A stretch of 64,000 bases of DNA from an uncultured Bradyrhizobium sp. Its GTDB lineage: Bacteria > Pseudomonadota > Alphaproteobacteria > Rhizobiales > Xanthobacteraceae. Below the pieces are notes generated by a model. That model searched no databases, was not told the DNA's origin, and saw only the letters and a program-made list of their open reading frames with translations. This document shows positions 24,717-32,305 of this stretch, piece after piece (positions within the stretch are counted from its first letter, which is position 1; every line of letters begins with the position of its first letter). The stretch spans positions 124,001 to 188,000 of the forward strand of contig NZ_CAKZJO010000056.1 of the NCBI RefSeq assembly GCF_936943645.1. Reading direction: 5' to 3'. The position numbers and the translations under genes were made by a program.

Positions 24717-26291
24717 CTATTCCGCGGCGATCCGCTCCATCGCCATGGCGCGCAGCCGGGCGCGCTGGATCTTCACGCCGTTGGCGCTGTCGGTGACGGG
24801 AAAGGCGTCCACGAGATAGATCCGTGCCGGAACCTTGTAGCCGGCGAGCCGCTCGCGCAGATGCGCGGTCAGCTTCTCCTGCATCGGCGGCTCCGTGGTC
24901 GGGATCACGAAAGCGGCGCAGCGCGCCTGGCCCTGCAGGTCCACCGCAACCACCTGGGCGTCGGCGACGCCGGCAAGGGATTTGAGCTCGTCCTCGATCT
25001 CGCCCGGCGCGACGAGGAAGCCGCCGAGCCGCATGGCATCGCCCGCGCGGGTCTCGTAGACGAAGGAGCCGTCGCCGCGGAGACGACCGAGGTCGCCGGT
25101 GCGGAAGAAGCCGTCCGCGGTGATCGCCTCGCGCGTCGCGTCGGGATTGTTGAAATAGCCGAGGAAGCGTGACGGCGCGCTGATCTCGATCTCGCCGGAG
25201 ACGCCTTCTGTTGCCAGCTCGCCGGTCTCGGTGTCGCGCACGCGCACCTTTGCGTCGGGTGACATCGGCCAGCCGCCGCCCTCGATGCGGCCGGAGAAGG
25301 CGTCGCTGGTGCGTGCGATCGAGAACAGGGCCTGAACCTCGCTCGACCCGTAGAGGCCGAACAGCGGAAGGCCGCGCGCCTCGGCCTCCGCGGCCAGCTC
25401 ACGCCAGCCGGGCTGGAACGCGGCGAAGCCGCAGAGTTCGAGATGTGGAAACGGCTGGGGCGCATCGGTGAGGGCGAGGATGCGGCGAAACATCTCGTCC
25501 GAGCCGAACGAGTGGGTGATCTTGTGCTCGCGGAGGATCTTCAGCGCCGGCGCCGCCTCGAAAGCGTCGAGCACGTGGATGGCTGCGCCGGCAGCGACGA
25601 AGCCGAGCAGGCTCGTCATGCCGAACGTGCCGCAGAACGGCAGCATCGCCAGCAGCGAATGACGCCGCGGATCGAGCCCAAGCGCCTTGGCGACAGAAGC
25701 AGCGTGGCCCGCCAGCGTCCGCTGCGAATGCGCGACGAGCTTCGGCCCCTTGGTGGTGCCCGATGTCGTGTAGAGCAGCACCGGCAGATCCACGTCATCC
25801 TGCGCTTGCGGCGCCGGCGGATAGGGCGTTTCAAAAGCATCGAAGCGGACGCAGGGCCAATGTGCCGGGATCGCGTCGGCCCCGACCACCGCAAGCTTCT
25901 GCAGCGCGGGGACTTCGTCCTTGGTGAGGTCGGCGAGGATCGCGGCAAAATCGATCGAACGGAATGCAGCCTCGACCACCATGAGCCGGGCGCCGGACAA
26001 TCGAAGCAGGTGCGCGACTTCCGCGCTGCGGTAGCGTGTATTGACGGCGGCGACAGTCGCACCACAGCGGGCGGCGGCGAACAGCAGCGTGAGCCATTCG
26101 ATCCGGTTGACCAGCCAGACCGCGACCACGTCGCCCTTGCCGATGTCCTGCGCCGCAAGCCAGGCCGCGGTCTGCTCGATCCTGGCTGCGAATTCGGCGC
26201 GCGACACCGGCGTGCCGTCGAATATGAAGGCGGGATCGGCGGCGGGCTCTGACCTGATCAGCGATTGCAGCGAAGACGCGTTGGCACTCAT
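24717..26291 (-). CDS. AMP-forming acyl-CoA synthetase/ligase
   Basis: A 524-aa member of the class I adenylate-forming family. The P-loop LLYTTSGTTKGPKLVAHSQRT is near residue 170; adenine-site LFGLYGSSEVQALF near 310, and FRTGDLGRLRGDGSFVYETRAGDAMRLGGFLVAPGEIE near 400-430. The ATG at 26291 (MSANASSL) is preferred to a TTG nine codons upstream. It is a different ligase from the one at 6947. The gene lies 33 bases after upp in the same direction, so the two may be co-transcribed, though they are not functionally linked in an obvious way. Substrate unknown. Confidence 0.88.
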   Translation of the reverse strand: MSANASSLQSLIRSEPAADPAFIFDGTPVSRAEFAARIEQTAAWLAAQDIGKGDVVAVWLVNRIEWLTLLFAAARCGATVAAVNTRYRSAEVAHLLRLSGARLMVVEAAFRSIDFAAILADLTKDEVPALQKLAVVGADAIPAHWPCVRFDAFETPYPPAPQAQDDVDLPVLLYTTSGTTKGPKLVAHSQRTLAGHAASVAKALGLDPRRHSLLAMLPFCGTFGMTSLLGFVAAGAAIHVLDAFEAAPALKILREHKITHSFGSDEMFRRILALTDAPQPFPHLELCGFAAFQPGWRELAAEAEARGLPLFGLYGSSEVQALFSIARTSDAFSGRIEGGGWPMSPDAKVRVRDTETGELATEGVSGEIEISAPSRFLGYFNNPDATREAITADGFFRTGDLGRLRGDGSFVYETRAGDAMRLGGFLVAPGEIEDELKSLAGVADAQVVAVDLQGQARCAAFVIPTTEPPMQEKLTAHLRERLAGYKVPARIYLVDAFPVTDSANGVKIQRARLRAMAMERIAAE

Positions 26292-26324
26292 GGCAACCGA
26301 ACTAACCCGATCGTGCAAACCTGT

Positions 26325-26960
26325 CTACTTGGTGCCGAACATCCGGTCGCCGGCGTCGCCCAGGCCCGGCACGATGTAGCCGTGGTCGTTGAGCCGCTCG
26401 TCGATCGCGGCGGTCCAGATCGGCACGTCGGGATGCTCGCCCTGGAACTGGCCGATGCCCTCGGGCGCAGCCAGAAGGCACACGAAGCGGATATCGCGGG
26501 CGCCGCGGGCCTTGAGCAGGGAGGCGCCGGCGCAGGCCGAGTTGCCGGTCGCCAGCATCGGGTCCATCAGGATCACGGTGCGGTCGGACAGGTCCTGCGG
26601 CGCCTTGAAGTAATATTCCACGGCCTGCAATGTCTCGGGATCGCGGTAGAGCCCGATATGGGCGATGCGCGCCGAAGGCATCAAGGCGAGCATGCCGTCG
26701 AGGAAGCCGACGCCGGCGCGCAGGATCGGGGCCAGCGTGAGCTTCTTGCCGGCGATCTTCGGCGCCTGCATCGGCGCGATCGGCGTCTCGATCTCGACCA
26801 GCTCCAGCGGCAGGTCGCGCGTCACCTCGTAGCCCAGCAGCATCCCGATCTCGTTCAGGATTTCGCGAAAGCTCTTGGTCGAGCGATCCTTCTCCCGCAT
26901 CAGGGAGAGCTTGTGCTGGACCAGGGGGTGGGCGACGACGTTGACGTGGCTGGTGCTCAT
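26325..26960 (-). CDS. upp: Uracil phosphoribosyltransferase
   Basis: A 211-aa enzyme that makes UMP from uracil and PRPP in pyrimidine salvage. The PRPP-binding loop [15 protein letters not shown] lies at about residues 128-142 and the C-terminal uracil-binding region ending [21 protein letters not shown] is typical. Length is standard (208-211 aa). It lies alone between the acyl-CoA ligase and the enoyl-CoA hydratase. Confidence 0.96.
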   Translation of the reverse strand: MSTSHVNVVAHPLVQHKLSLMREKDRSTKSFREILNEIGMLLGYEVTRDLPLELVEIETPIAPMQAPKIAGKKLTLAPILRAGVGFLDGMLALMPSARIAHIGLYRDPETLQAVEYYFKAPQDLSDRTVILMDPMLATGNSACAGASLLKARGARDIRFVCLLAAPEGIGQFQGEHPDVPIWTAAIDERLNDHGYIVPGLGDAGDRMFGTK

Positions 26961-27029
26961 GAAACCGCTCTACACGGTTCCCTGGAATTGCGCCAGATCG
27001 GCCGGGCTTTTTCCGCGGGGCAGGTGGCC

Positions 27030-27770
27030 TCAGACCGGCATCGTTACCGCGCTGCGGGCTCGGCTGCTAGCGGTATAGGCAGCCATGGTCAACTCACGGT
27101 CGATCGCAGCGCGCATCGCGTCCATCGCCGGCTGACGCAGGCGCTGCTTGGCAGTGGCATGCGAGGGCTTGTGGATGGCGCGCAGCGCGACGATGGTCTC
27201 CGCAAGGGCGCTGTCGATGGCGTCCGGCGTAACTACGCGATCGAGGAAGCCGGCGGTCAGCGCCTCCTCGGGCTCGTACATCTCGCCGAGCGTGGCCGTG
27301 CGGCTGAGCCAGGCCGGATGAACGCGGCTGCGCGCGAGCTCGATGGCAAAGCTCGGCGGCGCGATGCCGATCGCGACCTCGTTCAACCCCATCCGATGCG
27401 GCCCGCGCACGCCCAGCCTGACGTCGCAGGCGAGCAGCAGGAACGTTCCCATCGGAAAGGCGTGGCCTTCCATCACGCCGATCGTCGGATGCGGAAACGA
27501 CATCAAGCGCAAGGCGAGCTCGGCGCCGGCACGGACCATCTCGAGGCTCCCGGCGGCATCGCCCGAGGCGAACACCTTGAGATCGAAGCCGGCGGAGAAG
27601 ATGCCGGGCCGTGCGGAGCGCAACACCACGACCTCGGCTTCCGCCTCGGCCCGGTCGAAGGCCGCGCCGATCTCGGTCAGCATCCTGGTTGACATCACGT
27701 TGACCTTGCCGTCGTCGAGCCCGATCTGCGCGACGCCGTCGTTCACCTCAAAGCTCACTGCCGTTGCCAT
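27030..27770 (-). CDS. Enoyl-CoA hydratase/isomerase family protein
   Basis: A 246-aa crotonase-fold protein. ARPGIFSAGFDLKVFASGD at residues ~50-68 holds the first oxyanion-hole region, and IGVMEGHAFPMGTFLLLACDVRLGVRGPHRMGLNEVAIGIAPP near 95-137 holds the second. The usual catalytic Glu (E144/E164 equivalents of liver ECH) are not both evident, so the exact reaction is uncertain. AGGAGAGG precedes the ATG at 27770. A TetR regulator is encoded divergently 85 bases away and may control it. Confidence 0.88.
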   Translation of the reverse strand: MATAVSFEVNDGVAQIGLDDGKVNVMSTRMLTEIGAAFDRAEAEAEVVVLRSARPGIFSAGFDLKVFASGDAAGSLEMVRAGAELALRLMSFPHPTIGVMEGHAFPMGTFLLLACDVRLGVRGPHRMGLNEVAIGIAPPSFAIELARSRVHPAWLSRTATLGEMYEPEEALTAGFLDRVVTPDAIDSALAETIVALRAIHKPSHATAKQRLRQPAMDAMRAAIDRELTMAAYTASSRARSAVTMPV

Positions 27771-27855
27771 TTGCCTCTCCTGTCATGGGCCAGGCTTGAC
27801 TGTCGGAAGCTGATGTAGGCCAATCAATATAATTCTGCACGAAGGAGAGAGCGTC

Positions 27856-28437
27856 ATGCCGGCCGTGCCCAAACACCGTCAGCCCATCATCAATGCCGCG
27901 GTAACGCTGTTCCGCCGCCAGGGATATGGCCGGACCGGGCTGAACGACATCGTCGATGTCAGCGGTGCGCCGAAGGGATCGCTCTACCACTACTTTCCGG
28001 ATGGGAAATCCTCGATCGCCGTGGCGGCTGTGGAGGAGGCCGGCCGCCGCGTCGCGGCGACGATTGCCAAGCTCGCGGACGAATGCGGCTCGACGGCCGA
28101 CCTCTTGCGGGCCCACGCAAGGCTACTGACGGGCTGGATGCAGGGCTCGGGCTTCCGCAATGGCTGTCCGATCACGACCGTGCTGCTCGAGCTTGCGCCG
28201 CGCGAGCGCGCCGTATCCGATGCCGGACGCAAAGCCTATGCGGCGCGGCTGTCGATCCTGCGTGACAAGCTTCTCGCGGACGGCTTCACCAAACCTCGCG
28301 CGGAGGCGCTTGCCATGCTCTGCACGTCGGCGCTCCAGGGGGCGCTGATCCAGGCCCGCGTCGAGCGCAGCGGCCGGCCGATCGAGGTCACGGCTGCGGA
28401 ATTGGCGCGGCTGATCGAGAGAGAGGCGCGGAGCTAG
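27856..28437 (+). CDS. TetR-family transcriptional regulator
   Basis: A 193-aa regulator. The DNA-binding HTH is RQPIINAAVTLFRRQGYGRTGLNDIVDVSGAPKGSLYHYFPDGKSSI, a classic TetR N-terminus; the rest resembles the LmrA/YxaF-like ligand domain. The start has AAGGAGAG upstream. A perfect TATAAT at 27828-27833 lies 22 bases before the start, but no good -35 is at the usual distance. It is divergent from the enoyl-CoA hydratase gene, its most likely target. Its last bases overlap the opposite-strand small gene at 28434. Confidence 0.88.
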   Translation: MPAVPKHRQPIINAAVTLFRRQGYGRTGLNDIVDVSGAPKGSLYHYFPDGKSSIAVAAVEEAGRRVAATIAKLADECGSTADLLRAHARLLTGWMQGSGFRNGCPITTVLLELAPRERAVSDAGRKAYAARLSILRDKLLADGFTKPRAEALAMLCTSALQGALIQARVERSGRPIEVTAAELARLIEREARS

Positions 28438-28562
28438 GCTCCGAGCCCGCGCGCGACCAGCGTGATCACGAGCGTCAGGATCGCGCCCCAGATCAGGCTC
28501 AGCGTCATGGTCAGGATGGTCACGGTGACCACGTGCTCGAGATTTCCCTTGAGGATCGGCAT
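28434..28562 (-). CDS. 42-aa single-helix membrane protein
   Basis: A 42-codon frame: MPILKGNLEHVVTVTIL then a hydrophobic helix (MTLSLIWGAILTLVITLVARG). It begins 2 bases after the stop of another tiny frame, and its stop overlaps the convergent TetR gene end by 4 bases. No family assigned. Its place at the end of a string of tightly packed small genes, and its clear amphipathic start plus membrane helix, support it as real. Confidence 0.55.
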   Translation of the reverse strand: MPILKGNLEHVVTVTILTMTLSLIWGAILTLVITLVARGLGA

Positions 28563-28563
28563 G

Positions 28564-28656
28564 CTAGCGGTCCGAGCCTGGGCTTGCGACGACGCGCGTG
28601 CCCAGCAGCAATGCGCTCATCAACGCGACCAGGATGGCGATCTTGAGCTCGATCAT
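28564..28656 (-). CDS. 30-aa hydrophobic peptide
   Basis: A 30-aa frame MIELKIAILVALMSALLLGTR followed by a short polar tail. Its ATG overlaps the stop of the upstream gene (ATGA), so translation is probably coupled. It is a single membrane helix. No independent ribosome site is seen. Real coding status rests on position and hydrophobicity only. Confidence 0.5.
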   Translation of the reverse strand: MIELKIAILVALMSALLLGTRVVASPGSDR

Positions 28657-29033
28657 GTCGTGATCTCGCGCGTAAGATATTGTCTCATGCGGCCCAGCCA
28701 TCGCCCAGCTAGCGTGACCACCGGGTTGCCCTGGTTCTCGATGTCCAGCTCGAAGGTCTCGGCGGGAAATACCAGAGCGCATCGTTCCGGCGCGCTCCAG
28801 CGCCTGGCGAAATCGATCGCAGAGTTCTTGAACAGGAAGAGGCCGCCGGCGCGCCCCTGCGCCTCGCGGGCGACCCAGAGCCGGGCCCGGTTACGTCCGA
28901 TGAAGAAGGCGGGAATGGAGGCGCTGACGACATCGGGGTCGAGTGGATTGAGTGTCGTTGCCGTGTCGATTCCGGGTACCTTCTTTCCCGGCTCCGGCAG
29001 GCGATGTACGGCTTGAAGGGCGATCGCGGCCAT
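28653..29033 (-). CDS. Conserved small protein with FIGRNR motif (paralogue of the 30748 gene)
   Basis: A 126-aa protein of unknown function. Residues ~50-95 (FFIGRNRARLWVAREAQGRAGGLFLFKNSAIDFA) match the protein encoded at 30748-31002 (FIGRNR-x2-W-[VI]-A-x-E-x2-G-x2-GGLF). The ATG at 29033 is chosen because GAGGAGG precedes it. The pattern of a W, a G-G-L-F turn and an A-x3-A helix recalls small DUF2188-like folds, but this is tentative. It is the second gene of a four-gene leftward operon behind promoter copy B. Confidence 0.75.
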   Translation of the reverse strand: MAAIALQAVHRLPEPGKKVPGIDTATTLNPLDPDVVSASIPAFFIGRNRARLWVAREAQGRAGGLFLFKNSAIDFARRWSAPERCALVFPAETFELDIENQGNPVVTLAGRWLGRMRQYLTREITT

Positions 29034-29080
29034 GGCGGCCTCCTCACACATCTGCAAGGTCATGATGACTGCCGCGCCGG

Positions 29081-29269
29081 TCAGACCGGCAGATGCCAGA
29101 CATAAATTGCGGTTCTCAGTGCGATCAGCGCGGTGAGCACGCTGCCCATCGCGAGCAGGCCGACCGCCTGAAGCGCGATGTGCTTGAGCTGGGCCTTGCG
29201 CGCTTCGGAGATGCGCGCCGGGGGTTCGGCCCGGAAGGTCTGGTCAAGACCATGTGTCAGGATCGACAT
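29081..29269 (-). CDS. 62-aa small membrane protein
   Basis: A 62-aa protein with a polar N-terminal half (QTFRAEPPARISEARKAQLKHIALQ) and a membrane helix (AVGLLAMGSVLTALIALRTAIYVW). No family recognised. It is the first gene after promoter copy B (29337-29388) and starts about 60 bases downstream of it, with AAGGAC as ribosome site. The next gene starts 48 bases beyond its stop. Confidence 0.65.
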   Translation of the reverse strand: MSILTHGLDQTFRAEPPARISEARKAQLKHIALQAVGLLAMGSVLTALIALRTAIYVWHLPV

Positions 29270-29336
29270 TGTGGAAGTCCTTGTCCTCGGCGCGGCAAGA
29301 CGGCCGCTCCAATCTGCCGATCATGATGTCCATCGT

Positions 29337-29388
29337 TGCGTAGGATTGCGAGATGGGCATCGGGGCGACCGCATAGGAAAGTCATAAA
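29337..29388 (-). promoter_or_regulatory. Conserved promoter element, copy B
   Basis: Reading leftward: TTTATGA (29388-29382), four bases, CCTATGC, then CTCG starting 36 bases after the first T (29352-29349) and a weak -10 TACGCA (29342-29337). The spacing equals the other three copies exactly. It overlaps the stop codon of the 132-aa gene and leads to the gene at 29269. The paired seven-mers at 11-bp spacing resemble an OmpR/KdpE-type binding site. Confidence 0.65.
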
Positions 29389-29780
29389 GACGCCGATCCG
29401 CGCGCGGGCAGTCCTCTGAACAGATGGGGGTTCCGCTTCGGCCGCGCGGCTTGGGACGATGCAGAATGGGCCTGCGCCAGCCCGACGGCCGCGGCAAAGG
29501 CGAGCCGGAGCCGCGGTTCCTCGATCTGCTTGCAGAAGCATTCCAGCGTTGCGTCCGCGTCCTGCAGGTCTGCGCCGATGGCCGCGCAGATCCGGGAACT
29601 GGTTCGCCGGAAAAAGTGGACCGTCTCGTCGGCATTGCGCCGACCGCCGAGACGATCGAGCTCGGCGGCGAGTGCTGCAATGTTGAGCTTGTCGGCCTCA
29701 TCCAGCGTCACGGCAAAGCGCAGCAGCGCCAGCTGCCAGGCACGGAGCAGCTTATGAGCATCCTCGGTCGATATCGGCAT
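29382..29780 (-). CDS. Hypothetical protein, 132 aa
   Basis: A helical 132-aa protein (LLRAWQLALLRFAVTLDEADKLNIAALAAELDRLG, then ...FFRRTSSRICAAIGADLQDADATLECFCKQIEEPRLRLAFAAAVGLAQ) with a basic C-terminus. No family recognised. It follows the DapA-like gene by 25 bases with GGAGATCGC as ribosome site, so both form one operon behind copy A. Its stop codon lies inside promoter copy B. Confidence 0.65.
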   Translation of the reverse strand: MPISTEDAHKLLRAWQLALLRFAVTLDEADKLNIAALAAELDRLGGRRNADETVHFFRRTSSRICAAIGADLQDADATLECFCKQIEEPRLRLAFAAAVGLAQAHSASSQAARPKRNPHLFRGLPARGSASL

Positions 29781-29805
29781 GCGATCTCCGGATGGCCTCG
29801 GCGCG

Positions 29806-30723
29806 TCAGGCCCCGACGCCGTCGATCAACTCCTCGTCGGCGATCGCGGCGAAGGCGCGTATCACCTCTCCCTGCGCGGTCGCCTCCAGCGGCACGATCG
29901 GAAGCCGTGTTGCGGCGACCATCAGGCCTAGGACGCTCAACGCATATTTGAGCGCCGCCGGGCTCTCCCTGGACAGACAGCCGATCAGCGGAATCAAACG
30001 CCTGTGGAGGTAGCGTGCCGATTGCAGGCGGCCCTGCCTGACTTGCGAAAAGATCGTGCGGCAGAGATCCGGTGCGATGTTGGCGACCTCCGAGATGGCG
30101 CCATCGCCGCCGTCCGCGATGTAGGCGAAGGCGGTCGCATCGTCGCCGGACAGAAAGCGGAAGCCGGCCGGCAGGTGCCGCGCGAGGCGCATCGGGCGCG
30201 TGATGTCGCCGCTGCCGTCGCGCAGTCCCACGAACTGGCGGGACTCGGCCAGGCGCAGGAGCGTCTCGTCGGCCAGCGGCCGCAGCGTGCGGGACGGAAC
30301 GTCGTGGAGGATCACGGGCAGTCCGGTCGCGCCGGCAATGGCGCGGAAATGCGCGAGTATCCCCTCCTGCATCGGCTTGTTGTAGGCGGGCACGACCAGC
30401 ATGACGGCATCGGCGCCGGCTGCCTCCGCGCGCCGCGCAAATTCGATGGCGTGGCTGGTTGCGTTGGAGACTGCGCCCGCGATGACCCGCACCCGGCCGC
30501 GAGCGGCATCGACTGCGGCGCGGATGACGAGCTCCTGTTCGGCGGGAGAAAGGGTTGGCGCCTCGCCGGCCGTTTCGCAGACCAGGACGGCGGGAGCGCC
30601 GGCCGTGATCTGCCGCTCGCACAGTGCGGCGAGCGCCCTGAGGTCCACTGCGTCCGCTGTGTCGAACGGCGTCGGCAGGTCCGCGATGAAGCCGGTGAAC
30701 CAGGCAGCAGGAGGAATGAACAT
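29806..30723 (-). CDS. Dihydrodipicolinate synthase-family protein without the Schiff-base lysine
   Basis: A 305-aa TIM-barrel protein of the DapA/NanA class I aldolase family. Family landmarks are visible (TPFDTADAVDLRAL, LVVPAYNKPMQEG, ILHDVPSRTLRPL, FVGLRDGSGD). In active members a lysine in the (I/V)K(D/E) position forms the Schiff base; here it is Arg168 (codon CGC), and the Tyr that usually precedes NVPSRT is His140. The usual GTTGE loop reads CETAGE. It therefore probably does not carry out normal aldol chemistry. It lies between a small conserved gene and a hypothetical gene behind promoter copy A. Confidence 0.85.
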   Translation of the reverse strand: MFIPPAAWFTGFIADLPTPFDTADAVDLRALAALCERQITAGAPAVLVCETAGEAPTLSPAEQELVIRAAVDAARGRVRVIAGAVSNATSHAIEFARRAEAAGADAVMLVVPAYNKPMQEGILAHFRAIAGATGLPVILHDVPSRTLRPLADETLLRLAESRQFVGLRDGSGDITRPMRLARHLPAGFRFLSGDDATAFAYIADGGDGAISEVANIAPDLCRTIFSQVRQGRLQSARYLHRRLIPLIGCLSRESPAALKYALSVLGLMVAATRLPIVPLEATAQGEVIRAFAAIADEELIDGVGA

Positions 30724-30747
30724 GGTACCTCGCCTGAAGGCGCCAAT

Positions 30748-31002
30748 TCAGGCGGCGCGTTGCGAGATGGTGGCGCTGGGCCTGCTGGCCATGTCGAGCT
30801 CGATCTCGCTCGGCAGCTCGACGATGGTCTCGGGATGCTGCCCGTTCTCGAACAGCGCGTATTTGATCGCCTGGGCGCGGCTGACGAACAGGCCGCCATA
30901 GAGGCCGTGCTGTTCCTGAGCGATCCATTGTCCGCGGCGGTTCCGGCCGATGAAGACGATGGTCGAAGGCGAGCTGCACGAGGGAGGTTCGACGAGTTTC
31001 AC
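30748..31002 (-). CDS. Conserved small protein with FIGRNR motif (paralogue of the 28653 gene)
   Basis: An 84-aa protein from the GTG at 31002, which has AGAAGGAAG upstream; an upstream GTG at 31032 has none. Residues ~14-45 (TIVFIGRNRRGQWIAQEQHGLYGGLFVSRAQAIKYAL) match the paralogue at 28653. Function unknown. It is the first gene after promoter copy A and precedes the DapA-like gene by 24 bases. Confidence 0.72.
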   Translation of the reverse strand: MKLVEPPSCSSPSTIVFIGRNRRGQWIAQEQHGLYGGLFVSRAQAIKYALFENGQHPETIVELPSEIELDMASRPSATISQRAA

Positions 31003-31075
31003 GGATGTCTTCCTTCTGAACGAAGCCGGCACGGGGACATATTTTTCCTGCCGGCGTGCTCAATATCCTTTCTCG

Positions 31076-31127
31076 CGAATATGATTTCGAGGGCGCCTGC
31101 GCGGCGATTTCATAGGAAGGTCATAAA
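31076..31127 (-). promoter_or_regulatory. Conserved promoter element, copy A
   Basis: Leftward: TTTATGA (31127-31121), four bases, CCTATGA, CTCG exactly 36 bases after the first T (31091-31088), and TATTCG as -10 (31081-31076). The downstream gene starts at 31002, a leader of about 70 bases. It begins 10 bases after the stop of the 86-aa membrane gene. Confidence 0.68.
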
Positions 31128-31136
31128 GCCGGCAGC

Positions 31137-31397
31137 TCAGGCCACATCGTTGGCGATGTGAACCAGCGCGAACAATGCGCCGAAGGCGACCGCTTCGTCC
31201 CAATGATTGAGGGCAGGGCCGAACAGCGGTTCGCGCCTGACGAGGCCGGCGAGCGCGCACAGGATGATCGACATCCAGAGCAGGACGGCGAGGCTTCGGC
31301 CAAAGCCGACGCTGCCGAATGCGGCAAAGACGACGAGCAGCACGACGCGAACGGCGAAGCGCGTGATCGCGCGCGCCGGGCTCAGTGTGTGCGACAT
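31137..31397 (-). CDS. 86-aa membrane protein
   Basis: A small integral membrane protein with three hydrophobic stretches (ITRFAVRVVLLVVFAAFGSVGFG, LAVLLWMSIILCALAGLV, DEAVAFGALFALVHIAND). No family recognised. The ATG at 31397 starts a compact frame; the open frame upstream shadows the 155-aa gene. It follows that gene by 40 bases, so both probably share promoter copy D. Confidence 0.65.
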   Translation of the reverse strand: MSHTLSPARAITRFAVRVVLLVVFAAFGSVGFGRSLAVLLWMSIILCALAGLVRREPLFGPALNHWDEAVAFGALFALVHIANDVA

Positions 31398-31437
31398 GTC
31401 CGGAGCTTGTGGCAAGGCGTGAGTCCGTTGGGCGGCT

Positions 31438-31905
31438 CTAGCCGCAATTCTCGCAGACGAGCGGCTCGTAAAGCGGAGCCGGCACGGGACGAACAGAAGG
31501 GACGCTCGGACGGGGCGTTTCCGCGGCGAGGGCCTGGACCTCGACGAACGCGGACAGCAGGGCGAGCGCGAGATCGCCGTGGCAGCCTTCGACCGCAGCA
31601 TCGAGCCAATCCGGCAATTCCCGCTCGCGCGAGAGCGCGCAGTGCCATTCGCCCTCATCATAGGCGATCCGGCGAACGCGCCACAGCGGCAGCTCGAGTT
31701 CCATCAGCGCCAGCGCCGCATCGGTCCAGGCTTCGGCCTCGATCAGGCGCATGAGACGTGCCGTGCGCTCGCTCTGGCCAAGCGACGGGAAGCGCCGGCA
31801 GGCCTTGTCGATCATCTCAAGCATCAACGGTCGCGTCATCACCTGCGTGTTGCGCAAGCGATCGCCGAGTGAGGGTGGATCGAAGTGTCTGAGAGCAATG
31901 GTCAT
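31438..31905 (-). CDS. Hypothetical protein, 155 aa, with C-terminal CxxC
   Basis: A soluble helical protein: MTIALRHFDPPSLGDRLRNTQVMTRPLMLEMIDKACRRFPSLGQSERTARLMRLIEAEAWTDAALALMEL, then WRVRRIAYDEGEWHCALSRERELPDWLDAAVE. The C-terminus is CENCG, a possible thiol or metal pair. No family recognised. The ATG at 31905 follows CCAGGAGG. It is the first gene behind promoter copy D. Confidence 0.72.
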   Translation of the reverse strand: MTIALRHFDPPSLGDRLRNTQVMTRPLMLEMIDKACRRFPSLGQSERTARLMRLIEAEAWTDAALALMELELPLWRVRRIAYDEGEWHCALSRERELPDWLDAAVEGCHGDLALALLSAFVEVQALAAETPRPSVPSVRPVPAPLYEPLVCENCG

Positions 31906-31964
31906 GTCAGGCCTCCTGGAGTTGGCGTCGGTCAGTCGGCCGGCGTTTCCAAGATGGCCAAAAC

Positions 31965-32016
31965 GGCATTTGAAAGCGAGATGAGGAAGGGGCGGAAGAT
32001 ATAAGGATTTCATAAG
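31965..32016 (-). promoter_or_regulatory. Conserved promoter element, copy D
   Basis: Leftward: CTTATGA (32016-32010), four bases, CTTATAT, CTCG exactly 36 bases after the first base (31980-31977), and AATGCC as a weak -10 (31970-31965). It leads to the 155-aa gene 60 bases downstream. It is the least perfect of the four copies. Confidence 0.6.
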
Positions 32017-32115
32017 TATGGGGTGGGAGCGATGGTATGCCATTTCCCGCCGTCTCCAGGACGACGGCGTGATGCGCCTCGTGGTCGTTGTCCGACCACC
32101 CGTCAGCCTCGGCCC

Positions 32116-32167
32116 TTTATGAGATTCCTATAACTTCGCCATAGCCATCATCTCGAAAACCTATGCT
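32116..32167 (+). promoter_or_regulatory. Conserved promoter element, copy C (kdp promoter)
   Basis: Rightward: TTTATGA (32116-32122), four bases, CCTATAA, CTCG exactly 36 bases on (32152-32155), and -10 TATGCT (32162-32167). The next gene is the 27-aa frame at 32306 and then kdpF, a leader of about 135 bases. The paired heptamers at an 11-base step resemble the KdpE site of E. coli, TTTATAC-N4-TTTACAC, as I recall it. Confidence 0.68.
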
Positions 32168-32305
32168 GGTGGTGGCACTTCAGCGCCATGAAAAGTCCCG
32201 GCCCAGAGCCGCGGGACATGCGTTGCGCTTGATCTATCGCAAGCTGTCGGTCGGGAACGTAGGCACGGTTGCGTCAAAATACAGGGCGCAACGAGGAGCA
32301 TTCAA

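Noticed and set aside
31076..31127. Reading the TCATAGGAAGGTCATAAA element as a Pho box
   Set aside because: The reverse strand has some likeness to CTGTCAT-N4-CTGTCAT, but the matches are partial, no pho gene is near, and the presence of the element at kdp favours KdpE. PhoB is kept only as an alternative.
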